From Aurantimonas coralicida (lineage in GTDB: Bacteria > Pseudomonadota > Alphaproteobacteria > Rhizobiales > Rhizobiaceae), in the NCBI GenBank assembly GCA_011050685.1, contig DRFF01000170.1, positions 1 through 60,421 on the forward strand: DNA of 60,421 nucleotides. Direction: 5' to 3'. Below are positions 47,410 to 55,956 of this stretch, piece after piece; positions within the stretch are counted from its first letter, which is position 1; every line of letters starts with the position of its first letter. The notes beneath the pieces are model-generated. The model was not told where the DNA came from and did not search any database. It worked only from the letters and a program-made list of their open reading frames with translations. The position numbers were made by a program, and so were the translations under genes.

Positions 47410-48450
47410 ATGTCCCGATACAATTCCGTTCTCGATGCCATCGGCAACACGCCGCTGATCCGGCTCCACAAGGCATCCGAGACGACCGGATGCGAAATCT
47501 ACGGCAAGGCGGAATTCCTGAACCCCGGACAGTCGGTCAAGGACCGCGCCGGCCTGTTCATCGTCCGCGACGCCGAGGAAAAAGGCCTGTTGAAGCCCGG
47601 CGGCATCATTGTCGAGGGCACGGCGGGCAACACCGGCATCGGCCTTTCGCTGGTTGCCGACGCGCTCGGATATCGCACCGTGATCGTCATTCCCGAGACC
47701 CAGAGCGAGGAAAAGAAGGACGCGCTGCGCCTGATGGGCGCCGAGCTGATCGAAGTGCCGGCGGTTCCCTATAAGAATCCGAACAACTACGTAAAACTGT
47801 CGGGGCGCCTCGCCGCGCAGCTGGCGAAAACTCATCCGGCCGGCGCGATCTGGGCGAACCAGTTCGACAATGTCGCCAACCGTGAAGGCCATGTGGTGAC
47901 CACCGCCGAGGAGATCTGGCACCAGACGGCCGGCGAGGTCGATGGCTTCGTCTGTGCGGTCGGCACCGGCGGCACACTGGCCGGTGTTGCCAAGGGCCTC
48001 AAGCGCCGCTCGGGGCAGATCAAGACCGCCATCGCCGATCCGATGGGCGCCGCGCTCTACAACTGGTACGCCCATGGCGAGTTGAAGTCGGAAGGCTCCT
48101 CGATCACCGAGGGTATCGGCCAGGGCCGGGTCACCGCAAATCTGGAAGGCTACACGCCGGATTTCGCCTTTCAGGTCCCCGACGACGAGGCGCTGAGGAT
48201 CGTCTTCGACCTCGTGATGCAGGAAGGATTGTGCCTTGGCGGCTCATCCGGCATCAATATCGCCGGCGCCATCCGGATGGCCAAAGAAATGGGTCCCGGC
48301 CACACCATCGTGACCATCCTGTGTGACTACGGTAATCGCTATCAGTCGAAGATGTTCAACCCGGATTTCCTGCGCTCCAAGGACCTTCCGGTGCCCGAAT
48401 GGATCGAGAACAAGCCCGCGTTCGATGTCCCGTTCGAGACAGTCGGGTGA
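47410..48450 (+). CDS. cysK: Cysteine synthase A (O-acetylserine sulfhydrylase)
   Basis: A 346-residue PLP enzyme joining sulfide to O-acetylserine. The PLP lysine is K44 in NPGQSVKDRAG, the phosphate loop is GTGGTLAG, and the substrate loop is EGTAGNTGIGL, with alanine where E. coli CysK has serine (PTSGNTG), as in a longer proteobacterial subgroup. GSSITEGIGQGRV and LCLGGSSGINIAGA complete the core. The ribosome site is weak. The next start lies inside its stop. Confidence 0.94.
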   Translation: MSRYNSVLDAIGNTPLIRLHKASETTGCEIYGKAEFLNPGQSVKDRAGLFIVRDAEEKGLLKPGGIIVEGTAGNTGIGLSLVADALGYRTVIVIPETQSEEKKDALRLMGAELIEVPAVPYKNPNNYVKLSGRLAAQLAKTHPAGAIWANQFDNVANREGHVVTTAEEIWHQTAGEVDGFVCAVGTGGTLAGVAKGLKRRSGQIKTAIADPMGAALYNWYAHGELKSEGSSITEGIGQGRVTANLEGYTPDFAFQVPDDEALRIVFDLVMQEGLCLGGSSGINIAGAIRMAKEMGPGHTIVTILCDYGNRYQSKMFNPDFLRSKDLPVPEWIENKPAFDVPFETVG

Positions 48451-49220
48451 CCGTGTTGGGAGGACCGGGCGGTGCCGCCGCGCCCGCGGCGACCGAGCGC
48501 GTCTATCAGGACGACGCCTATCTTTCGACCTTGGAAGCGCCTCTGACGCGCATCGAGGGAGAGCGTGGCCTGGTCTTCGAGCGCACCAATTTCTTCGCTG
48601 CTGGTGGCGGCCAGCCGGGTGACAGCGGCTTCGTGGAGACCGCGGACGGGCGTCAGATCAAGATCGTCGACACGGTTTATGCGCCTGACAAGGCAACGGT
48701 TGTGATGCTCGCCGAGGAAGGTTCCGCCCTCCCCGCCGCCGGCGAGACCTTGGTGCTGCATGTCGACTGGAAGCGGCGCTACAAACTGATGCGGATGCAC
48801 ACCGCCTGCCACCTTCTCACCGTCGTCTGCCCGTTCCCGATCACCGGCGCCGCCGTCGGCGAGGAGGAGAGCCGCATCGACTTCGACATCCCCGACGCCT
48901 CCGCAGACAAGGCCGGCGTGACCGCGCAGCTGATGGACCTCGTTGCGGCAAACCATTCGGTCTTCACCCGCTGGATCACCGAGGCTGAACTCGATGCCAA
49001 TCCGGGGCTGGTCAAATCCGCCAACGTCAAGCCACCGCGCGGTTCGGGGCGAATCCGATTGGTGTGCATCGGCGAAAACGGCTCGGTGGATACCCAGCCC
49101 TGCGGCGGCACTCATGTGCAGGAAACCGGCGAGGTCGGCGACATCCACATCGGCAAGATCGAAAAGAAGGGCAAGTCGAACCGCCGCTTTCGCATCCGTT
49201 TCGGTCCCTTGCCCGGCTGA
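48447..49220 (+). CDS. Alanyl-tRNA editing protein (AlaX type)
   Basis: A 257-residue freestanding editing domain that hydrolyses mischarged Ser- or Gly-tRNA(Ala). The glycine-rich start FFAAGGGQPGDSG and the zinc ligands HTACH (HxxxH) and QPCGGTHV (Cys and His) are all present. GTG 48447 overlaps the cysK stop by 4 bp (GTGA). Linkage to cysK means editing capacity rises with cysteine/serine metabolism, which is an inference from coupling. Confidence 0.93.
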   Translation: MTVLGGPGGAAAPAATERVYQDDAYLSTLEAPLTRIEGERGLVFERTNFFAAGGGQPGDSGFVETADGRQIKIVDTVYAPDKATVVMLAEEGSALPAAGETLVLHVDWKRRYKLMRMHTACHLLTVVCPFPITGAAVGEEESRIDFDIPDASADKAGVTAQLMDLVAANHSVFTRWITEAELDANPGLVKSANVKPPRGSGRIRLVCIGENGSVDTQPCGGTHVQETGEVGDIHIGKIEKKGKSNRRFRIRFGPLPG

Positions 49221-49321
49221 CCCTCCCGCCAGGCCCGCGGGCTTGTCGCTGCGCGCGCCGCTGGACTATTCTAATTGGCCGCCCGCCTTATCGTCGCGGC
49301 GCGCCCTTTCCGAGGCCTCCC

Positions 49322-50167
49322 ATGAGCCAGAACCCGTTTCTCATCGCCCCGGCCGACCTTGCCGAGCATCTCGGCCGGCCGGGCCTGTCGATTGTCGACG
49401 CCTCCTGGTACCTGCCGGCGCAGAACCGTCTCGGCCGGCCCGAGTTCGACGCCGCGCACATTCCCGGCGCCGTCTTCTTCGACCAAGACGAAATCGTTGA
49501 TCCGGCCTCAGACCTGCCCCACACGCTGCCCTCGCCGGACGCCTTCGCCGCGGCTGTAGGTGATCTCGGCGTTTCGGAGACCGATACGATCGTCGTCTAT
49601 GACGGCGTCGGCCTGTTCACCGCACCGCGCGTCTGGTGGCTGCTGCGCACCTTCGGGGCGAAAGACGTGCGCGTGCTCGACGGCGGCTTTCCGGCCTGGC
49701 AAGAGGCGGGGCTGCCGGTCGAGACCGGAGCCGCCTCACCCGAAGCCGTCTACTTCGCCGCATCCTTCGATCGCAGCGCCGTCGCCTCGCTCGACGAGGT
49801 CAAGGCCGCGGTGATGAACGGACGCCTGCAGATCGCCGATGCCCGCCCCGCCGCCCGTTTCACCGGTGAAGCGCCTGAACCGCGCGCCGGGGTGCGCGCC
49901 GGTCACATGCCAGGCGCTTTCAACCTGCCGTTCATGGCGCTCTCCGAAAATGGCCGGCTGAAATCGGAAGCGGCGTTGCGGGCCATCTTCGCCGAGGCCG
50001 GGCTCGATCCCGCGGCGCCGGTGGTCACCAGCTGCGGCTCGGGCGTGACCGCCGCCGTCCTCAACCTTGCGCTGGAATCGCTCGGCAACCGCCAGTGCGT
50101 CCTTTACGACGGCTCATGGACCGAGTGGGGCTCGGCCGCCGATACGCCGGTCGAAACCGGGCGCTGA
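49322..50167 (+). CDS. sseA: 3-mercaptopyruvate sulfurtransferase
   Basis: A 281-residue two-rhodanese-domain enzyme that takes sulfur from 3-mercaptopyruvate (a cysteine breakdown product). The N-terminal inactive domain has SIVDASWYLP and HIPGAVFFDQDEI; the C-terminal active loop is TSCGSGVTA, the form typical of mercaptopyruvate rather than thiosulfate enzymes. It follows the AlaX gene by 101 bp and precedes the GNAT gene by 4 bp. Confidence 0.93.
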   Translation: MSQNPFLIAPADLAEHLGRPGLSIVDASWYLPAQNRLGRPEFDAAHIPGAVFFDQDEIVDPASDLPHTLPSPDAFAAAVGDLGVSETDTIVVYDGVGLFTAPRVWWLLRTFGAKDVRVLDGGFPAWQEAGLPVETGAASPEAVYFAASFDRSAVASLDEVKAAVMNGRLQIADARPAARFTGEAPEPRAGVRAGHMPGAFNLPFMALSENGRLKSEAALRAIFAEAGLDPAAPVVTSCGSGVTAAVLNLALESLGNRQCVLYDGSWTEWGSAADTPVETGR

Positions 50168-50171
50168 TACG

Positions 50172-50723
50172 ATGCGCCTTCTGACGACACAGGTGATTAG
50201 CCTGGAAATGCGCGAGCCTCCGCAAACCGAGGTGCCGCCGCCGCCCTGCGACAAACCGCTCGCCGTGACGCGCGTTCACGACATCCGGCTCGACAGCTAC
50301 CGGATGCTTTACCGAGCGCTCGGCGATGCCCATCACTGGACCTCGCGGCTGCTGCCCGACGACCAGTTGAGCCGGGAAATTCACAATGAGACGACACGTA
50401 TCTTCGTGCTCTTATGCGACGAGATTGTCGCCGGCTGGTTCGAGATCGAGATGCGCCCTGCCCTCCGCGAAGCGCGGATCGTGCATTTCGGTATCCTGCC
50501 GGCGTTTCGCGGCCGTGGCTTCGCCGACTACCTGTTAAGCAAGGCGATCACGGTCGGGTTCGCCGAGGGGGCCGGTCGTCTGACGCTGGAAACCAACACG
50601 CTCGACCATCCGGCGGCGCTGCCACTCTACCACAAGCATGGATTTCGTCCCTATGCGACCCGGCGGGTCCAGACGCCGGCAATAGAGGCGCAAACACAGG
50701 CCGCGGCGAAGGCAACCACATGA
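50172..50723 (+). CDS. GNAT-family N-acetyltransferase
   Basis: A 183-residue acetyltransferase with the acetyl-CoA loop FGILPAFRGRGFADYLLSKA and the late ALPLYHKHGFRPYATRRV motif. The N-terminal 35 residues are proline rich. ATG 50172 starts 4 bp after the sulfurtransferase stop; the ATGA junction overlaps the next gene. The acceptor is unknown. Confidence 0.88.
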   Translation: MRLLTTQVISLEMREPPQTEVPPPPCDKPLAVTRVHDIRLDSYRMLYRALGDAHHWTSRLLPDDQLSREIHNETTRIFVLLCDEIVAGWFEIEMRPALREARIVHFGILPAFRGRGFADYLLSKAITVGFAEGAGRLTLETNTLDHPAALPLYHKHGFRPYATRRVQTPAIEAQTQAAAKATT

Positions 50724-51658
50724 GGTTCATCGGTTTCGACGAGGCTGATCCGCTGCTCGATTGGACGGCCGTCGCCGACGCGATCGCCGAAGGCCACCGG
50801 CTGCCCGAGGCCGAGATCGGCGACCTTTTGCTATCGCAGTCGGGCCGCAGCATGCTCAATCGCGGCGCCTGGATCGAAGGGCTCGGCATCGCGCTGAAAT
50901 CCGTCACCATCTATCCGGACAATCCGGGCAAGGCCCCGCCGCTCCCGTCGATCCAGGGCGGAATGATCCTGTTCGATGATGCCACCGGCGCCCCGGTCGC
51001 CATGATCGACGGCATTCTGGTCACCAAATGGAAAACCGCCGGCGACTCCGTCCTCGGCGCCCGGCTGCTGGCGCGCCCGGATTCCCGCCGGTTGCTGATA
51101 TGCGGCGCCGGCACCGTCGCCAACTCGCTGATCGAAGCCTATTGCGAGATCTTTCCTGACCTCGAAGCAGTCACCGTCTGGAACCGAACCGCCGAGAAAG
51201 CCGAGCGTCTCGCGACCGAATTCTCCGGCGCCCGCATCCCAGTCGCAGCCGCCACGGACCTTGCGGTGGCCGTCGGCGAAGCGGACATCGTCTCGACGGC
51301 AACCATGGCAACCCAGCCATTCCTCAAGGGCGAATGGCTGAAGCCTGGTACCCATGTCGATCTGATCGGCGCGTTCCGCCCCGACATGCGCGAGGCCGAC
51401 GACGCGGTACTGACGCGCTCCGAGCTTTTCGTCGATTCGCGTCGCACCACATTCGGCCATATCGGCGAGATTCAAATCCCGCTTGACGCCGGAACAATCA
51501 CGCGCGAAACCGTCCGCGGCGACCTCGCAGATCTGTGCACCGGCAAGGCAGGCCGCAGCGGCCCTCACGCCATCACTGTCTTCAAGAATGGCGGCGGCGC
51601 CCATCTCGACCTGATGGTCGGAGCCCTCATCCGCCGTGTCGTCGAGGCGGCGGGCTGA
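50720..51658 (+). CDS. Ornithine cyclodeaminase/mu-crystallin family protein
   Basis: A 312-residue NAD(P)-dependent enzyme. The conserved lysine segment GILVTKWKTAGDSVLGARLL and Rossmann motif LLICGAGTVANSLIEA are clear. Family members include ornithine cyclodeaminase and 1-pyrroline-2-carboxylate/ketimine reductases; which one this is cannot be told from motifs. The start overlaps the GNAT stop (ATGA). It completes the plus-strand run from cysK. Confidence 0.9.
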   Translation: MRFIGFDEADPLLDWTAVADAIAEGHRLPEAEIGDLLLSQSGRSMLNRGAWIEGLGIALKSVTIYPDNPGKAPPLPSIQGGMILFDDATGAPVAMIDGILVTKWKTAGDSVLGARLLARPDSRRLLICGAGTVANSLIEAYCEIFPDLEAVTVWNRTAEKAERLATEFSGARIPVAAATDLAVAVGEADIVSTATMATQPFLKGEWLKPGTHVDLIGAFRPDMREADDAVLTRSELFVDSRRTTFGHIGEIQIPLDAGTITRETVRGDLADLCTGKAGRSGPHAITVFKNGGGAHLDLMVGALIRRVVEAAG

Positions 51659-51747
51659 GGCGCGATGCGGATTCCCGGCCGATGGTTTTCCGACGGCGTC
51701 AGACGCGGTAGAGCAGAATCGTCTCCCGCCGCGAATGGACGGTTCCC

Positions 51748-52728
51748 GTGATCCTGCGTCTCTCCCTTGCCCTCGTCTTCGTCCTGTTGCTGGCGGCAGC
51801 CGGCTTCTGGTACCTCGCCCCGCGCGAACCGGTCGACACGACGGTCCACTTCGATCCGGCGGTGATCGGCGGCGACCCCGACGCCTATCTTCTGCGCAGC
51901 GAGGCGGACATCCCCAACCTGCGGCCGAATGCCCAGAAGGAAATCGTCTGGGCCTTTCCCGCCTCGCGCGCCAGGACGCCGCTCACCATCGTCTACGTCC
52001 ATGGCTTCTCAGCGACGAAGGCCGAAACGCGCCCGCTCGCCGACAAGATCGCCAAGGCTCTCGACGCCAACCTCTTCTACATGCGCCTCACCGGTCACGG
52101 CCGCGATCCGGCCGGGATGGAACAGGCGCGCGTCAACGACTGGGTCAACGATCTTGCCGAGGCGATCGCTATCGGTCGGACGATCGGCAACCGCGTCATC
52201 GTCATCGGGACATCGACCGGCGGCACGTTGGCGACGCTGGGCGCCACCATTCCAGGCCTGATGGACCGGGTCGAAGGGCTCGTGTTGGTTTCGCCGAATT
52301 TCGGTCTGCAGAACCGCCGGGCGTTCCTTCTGGATTTACCCTTTGCGCGGAAAATCCTGCCGCGGATCGGAGGTGCCACGCATGGCTTTGCGCCCGTCAA
52401 TCAGAAGCAGGCCGAGAACTGGACGACATCCTACCCGATCGGCGCGCTCGTTCCCATGGCCGCGCTCATCCGCGCCACCCTGGCGATAGACCTGTCCACC
52501 ATCACGATCCCGGCCCTCGCGCTGTTCTCGCCGCAGGACCAGATTGTCGATCCAGCCGCCACCGAGGACGTGATGGCGCGTTGGGGCGGCCAGACGAAGA
52601 CCGTTCTGGTGCCGTCCAGCGGCGATCCGGAGAATCACGTCATCGCGGGCGATATTCTGTCTCCCGAGACGACCGACGCCCTTGCCGACCAGATCACCGG
52701 TTGGATCAGATCGCTGCCATCACCCTGA
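51748..52728 (+). CDS. Alpha/beta hydrolase, membrane-anchored
   Basis: A 326-residue hydrolase. Residues 4-24 form an N-terminal signal anchor (LSLALVFVLLLAAAGFWYLA), so it likely faces the periplasm. The nucleophile elbow is GTSTGGT, the acid is in SPQDQIVD and the histidine in ENHVIAG. It starts at GTG 51748. The substrate is unknown; esterase/lipase activity is expected from the fold. Confidence 0.88.
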   Translation: MILRLSLALVFVLLLAAAGFWYLAPREPVDTTVHFDPAVIGGDPDAYLLRSEADIPNLRPNAQKEIVWAFPASRARTPLTIVYVHGFSATKAETRPLADKIAKALDANLFYMRLTGHGRDPAGMEQARVNDWVNDLAEAIAIGRTIGNRVIVIGTSTGGTLATLGATIPGLMDRVEGLVLVSPNFGLQNRRAFLLDLPFARKILPRIGGATHGFAPVNQKQAENWTTSYPIGALVPMAALIRATLAIDLSTITIPALALFSPQDQIVDPAATEDVMARWGGQTKTVLVPSSGDPENHVIAGDILSPETTDALADQITGWIRSLPSP

Positions 52729-53045
52729 GCACGGCGCTTGCCACGTGGATCGCTTGCGTGGGGGGGCCCCGAGCGCCCATCTCGGATACACCCATAGTTT
52801 TATTTATGGGTCGGATAAATTTTCCGAATTTTACTTAGCCAAAACCGCCGTCCATCATCCTCGCACAATGGTTGAATGGGGTAGCGAAGCTCTGCCTCAG
52901 CCGGAGCCGAGCCTCCGCTTTCCCCACCGACCTTTCGCGTAACGACAACTATTCAGACAAGCGGTCTGGAAGAACCCGCATTCTGGTGTTAAGTATACCA
53001 GGTAATGTGGCTGACACCCCAGACGGCGATAAGGGAGCAGACTCA
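52729..53045 (+). other. 317-bp gap with AT-rich hairpins and palindromes, no gene seen
   Basis: No credible gene. At 52790-52811 ACCCATA and TATGGGT pair around an 8-base AT loop, followed at 52812-52826 by a short CGGA/TCCG stem and then AATTTT, together a likely terminator for the hydrolase. Further on, CAGAC-AAGCG-GTCTG (52954-52968) and CTGGT-N9-ACCAG (52983-53001) are operator-like palindromes upstream of the reductase-like gene. The patch is much richer in A/T than its surroundings. Confidence 0.5.
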
Positions 53046-54098
53046 ATGCCTCATAAGGTTCTCATACTCGGCGCGTCATATGGCTCATTGCTGGGCACGA
53101 AACTGGCGATGGCCGGCCATGATGTCACCCTGCTCTGCAGGGCCGCCACGGCGGCCCTGATCAATGACGAGGGAACAGAAGTGCGCATTCGCCTCAAGGG
53201 TGAAGACGCCCATCGGAGCATATTCTCCCGCGATTTGCCCGGGCGAGTGGATGCGAGCACGCCGGAGGCAGTCGATCCCGCGGATTACGACCTAATCTGT
53301 CTCGCCATGCAGGAGCCGCAATACGGAGATCCCGCCCTCAGGCATTTGCTGAATCGGACGGCCAAAGCGGCGGTCCCGTGCATGTCGATCATGAACATGC
53401 CGCCCCTGCCCTACCTCAAGCGCCTGCCGGGCCTGGATTGTAGCAAGCTCGGGACCGCCTACACCGATCCCCGCATCTGGGACCAGTTCGACCCTGCGCT
53501 GATGACGCTGTGCTCGCCGGACCCGCAAGCCTTCCGCCCGCCCGAAGACAAGGCCAACGTCCTGCATGTCGGCCTTCCGACCAATTTCAAGGTCGCGCGT
53601 TTTGACAACCCGGATCACGACAGGCTGCTGGCCGAACTGGCGGCCGACATCGACGCCGTGCGGCTTGACGGCCACGAGGTGCCCGTCAAGCTTCGCGTGC
53701 ACGATTCGCTGTATGTTCCGCTTGCCAAGTGGAGCATGCTGGCGACGGGAAACTACCGCTGCATCACCGCCGGAGACCCCATCTCCATCCGCGACGCGGT
53801 CCATGGCGACATCGATTTGTCGCGAGAGATCTACGCGTTCGTCAACGAGATCGTCAGCCGTCTCGGGGCGTCGCCGGAGGATCCTGTGCCGTTCGAGAAA
53901 TATGCCAAAGCCGCTGAAAATCTGTTGAAGCCATCTTCGGCGGCGCGGGCAATTGCCGGCGGCGCGACGACCATCGAACGCGTGGACAAGTTGGTGCAGC
54001 GGATCGGACTGTCGCTCGGCATGGAGCACCCTGCCCTCAACGCGACCGTCGACACGGTCGACCGGAAGCTGGCGGCGAATTGCGTGAAGGCGGCGTGA
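53046..54098 (+). CDS. Ketopantoate reductase (ApbA/PanE)-like protein
   Basis: A 350-residue NAD(P)-binding protein. The N terminus MPHKVLILGASYGSLLGTKL is Rossmann-like but with GASYGSLLG in place of the usual GxGxxG, and the middle AKWSMLATGNYRCITAG resembles the lysine/asparagine active-site helix of ketopantoate reductase. The rest of the C-terminal half is helical. It is longer than PanE (about 300), so its true substrate is probably different. ATG 53046 follows GGGAG by eight bases. It faces the P-loop gene of the tct operon. Confidence 0.75.
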   Translation: MPHKVLILGASYGSLLGTKLAMAGHDVTLLCRAATAALINDEGTEVRIRLKGEDAHRSIFSRDLPGRVDASTPEAVDPADYDLICLAMQEPQYGDPALRHLLNRTAKAAVPCMSIMNMPPLPYLKRLPGLDCSKLGTAYTDPRIWDQFDPALMTLCSPDPQAFRPPEDKANVLHVGLPTNFKVARFDNPDHDRLLAELAADIDAVRLDGHEVPVKLRVHDSLYVPLAKWSMLATGNYRCITAGDPISIRDAVHGDIDLSREIYAFVNEIVSRLGASPEDPVPFEKYAKAAENLLKPSSAARAIAGGATTIERVDKLVQRIGLSLGMEHPALNATVDTVDRKLAANCVKAA

Positions 54099-54105
54099 CA
54101 TCGCT

Positions 54106-54133
54106 CCTGCAAGGCGCCTCGGCGCCTTGCAGG
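54106..54133. terminator. Perfect 13-bp hairpin between convergent genes
   Basis: CCTGCAAGGCGCC (54106-54118) and GGCGCCTTGCAGG (54121-54133) are exact complements with a 2-base gap. It lies 8 bp after the reductase-like stop and 39 bp before the P-loop gene stop. There is no T run, so it may be a bidirectional Rho-assisted or 3'-stabilising element. Confidence 0.65.
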
Positions 54134-54171
54134 ACACCGGAACAGATCAGCGGCGCGGCTTGCCGGCGCGT

Positions 54172-55953
54172 TTAATGCAACTGGCCAATGATGTAGTTCA
54201 TTTCGTCCTCAATATCCGAGCCACCGGTTGCGGTATCGCTTCGGGGATGCGTCGCGGCGTCCGCAACGACCCCTTCCAGAAGGTCGGAGATTTCGTCCGG
54301 ACAGGATGACAAGCTGCGGTCCCACCACGCCCCGCTCTCCGTCCCGATAAGGCCGTATCGCTCGTCGGTCTTGGGATTGACGAACCGAACCTGGTCGAGG
54401 CGCTCGCTACATTGCCGCAGAAATTCCAGGTTTTCCGCGAGGATATCGGCTCCCTCCTGGTAAACCTCGCCGGGACCCGATGCGCGAACATCTATTTTCC
54501 TGAACCGCTCGATGTTCAGCAGACCATCGACGTCATAGACGTTCATCCGGCGGTTCCAGCCGCTGGCTATCGTACGCGGGCGCTCGCCTTTCGGCACATC
54601 GTTGTCGAGAAATTCGTAGTGAACCTTCTTGTCCGACAACGCCCAGGAAAAGAACAGCGCGGGCATACCCGTATAGGCCTCGATATTGTGGTGGAGAAGA
54701 TCGTCGACGGCCTTGTACCGTCCGGTCGTCAGCCCGCGTTTCCAGGCCCGTTCCACGGTGAGCGGCGGCGGGGTGACCATGAAGAACATGAATACGGTGT
54801 GGCCGAACCGGGTCAGTAGATTGCTACCGCGATCCTGATTGTCACCGGTTCGGAAACTGTCGAAGCGGAACCGGTCGATCAAAAGATGCGGCATCGTTCC
54901 CCGGTCGGCCTTTTCTGCCATATAGCGGTCGAGCTTCCGGTCGATGATCTCCAATTCGTGACCGGTGAGCATCGCTCCATATTTGTAATCAGCCCCCAGC
55001 GAACCGTAGTCAAGAAGATGTTTGCGCCAGTAATCCGGGCTGACCAGGGCGAAGTCCTCCCAGGGCACACCGAGCTTTTTGGCCAAGGCGCGTTGATGCG
55101 GCCTGATGGTGCTCTTTCCGGCGGCCGAAGCCCCCTTCACGTTCATGACGAAAGGCTCCGTCTGGGTCGGAAGATACCGATAGCCTTCGACCTTCGACGC
55201 CGTTTCGATGATCGGGTCCAGCGCGGAACCCAATCGCGCGCTGCCATAGTCGTTGATGAAAAAATTGGCCGCAAGGTCGACAATCATCGTCTTGTCGAAG
55301 GGTAGCCGGCCATGGGTGCGGACCACCGCACTGGTGACCGTGGCAATGGCATTGGCGCAGGCCACCTCGAACGGATCTTCCATCATCCCCGCCCAGCGGG
55401 CGGTGGCGGCTTCGAGCGCGGCTCTGTCATCCGGGAAGGCCTTAGGGGACGTCGTCTTCCGTTCTCTGCCAAGCAACCAGTCCAGCAACCCTTTTTTCGC
55501 GGTCGGCGCCGCGCCTGGCGACGCCTGCTGCTGGTCCAGTCGTTGCAATTCCGCCGCGAAGAATTCGCGAGCCCGGCTGACTAGACGCTCGTGCTCTGTC
55601 TTCAAACCGTCGAGCCGCGGCCGGACGTGCTCGTCGTAGATCCGCGCGGTCATCCCGCGCATGTTGATTCCGAGTTCCTCGTATTCCGGCCCGTCCGGCA
55701 CCGATAGATCCGCCGTCACCCGGATCAGCAGTTCGTGGACGATCAAGCGTTCCGCGCGAAAGGCAATCGTATCCTTGGGGTCGAGGCCGCTGAACGCGGC
55801 AAGCTCGCGCGCTTCGCTAAAACCGGTCTCGACATTTTCCGGGCGGAACATGGTCGACAGCGGCAAAAGCCGCTGCGGTATCGTCGAACTCAGCCCGGGA
55901 TTCCAGGGGCCGAATTCGGCCCCCGTGTCCCCCGGGCTTTCGGTGACCGACAT
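54172..55953 (-). CDS. P-loop protein, zeta-toxin/kinase-like, fourth gene of the tct operon
   Basis: A 593-residue soluble protein of no family I can name. Residues 1-260 are mostly helical and charged with no motif. A Walker A loop GASAAGKST occupies 274-282, followed by SPDYWRKHLLDYG (D307), a region ending MPHLLIDRFRFDSF (about 355-367), and ERAWKRGLTTGRYKAVDD (about 401-418), the order seen in zeta-toxin and related kinases (phosphate loop, acceptor aspartate, lid arginines). The ATG is three bases after the tctA stop with no own ribosome site, so it depends on tctA translation. No epsilon-type antitoxin is beside it. Enzymatic role unknown. Confidence 0.75.
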   Translation of the reverse strand: MSVTESPGDTGAEFGPWNPGLSSTIPQRLLPLSTMFRPENVETGFSEARELAAFSGLDPKDTIAFRAERLIVHELLIRVTADLSVPDGPEYEELGINMRGMTARIYDEHVRPRLDGLKTEHERLVSRAREFFAAELQRLDQQQASPGAAPTAKKGLLDWLLGRERKTTSPKAFPDDRAALEAATARWAGMMEDPFEVACANAIATVTSAVVRTHGRLPFDKTMIVDLAANFFINDYGSARLGSALDPIIETASKVEGYRYLPTQTEPFVMNVKGASAAGKSTIRPHQRALAKKLGVPWEDFALVSPDYWRKHLLDYGSLGADYKYGAMLTGHELEIIDRKLDRYMAEKADRGTMPHLLIDRFRFDSFRTGDNQDRGSNLLTRFGHTVFMFFMVTPPPLTVERAWKRGLTTGRYKAVDDLLHHNIEAYTGMPALFFSWALSDKKVHYEFLDNDVPKGERPRTIASGWNRRMNVYDVDGLLNIERFRKIDVRASGPGEVYQEGADILAENLEFLRQCSERLDQVRFVNPKTDERYGLIGTESGAWWDRSLSSCPDEISDLLEGVVADAATHPRSDTATGGSDIEDEMNYIIGQLH

Positions 55954-55956
55954 TGA

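Noticed and set aside
54172-55953. A complete epsilon/zeta toxin-antitoxin module
   Set aside because: No small antitoxin-sized gene is adjacent, the protein is about twice the size of zeta, and it is embedded in a transporter operon.
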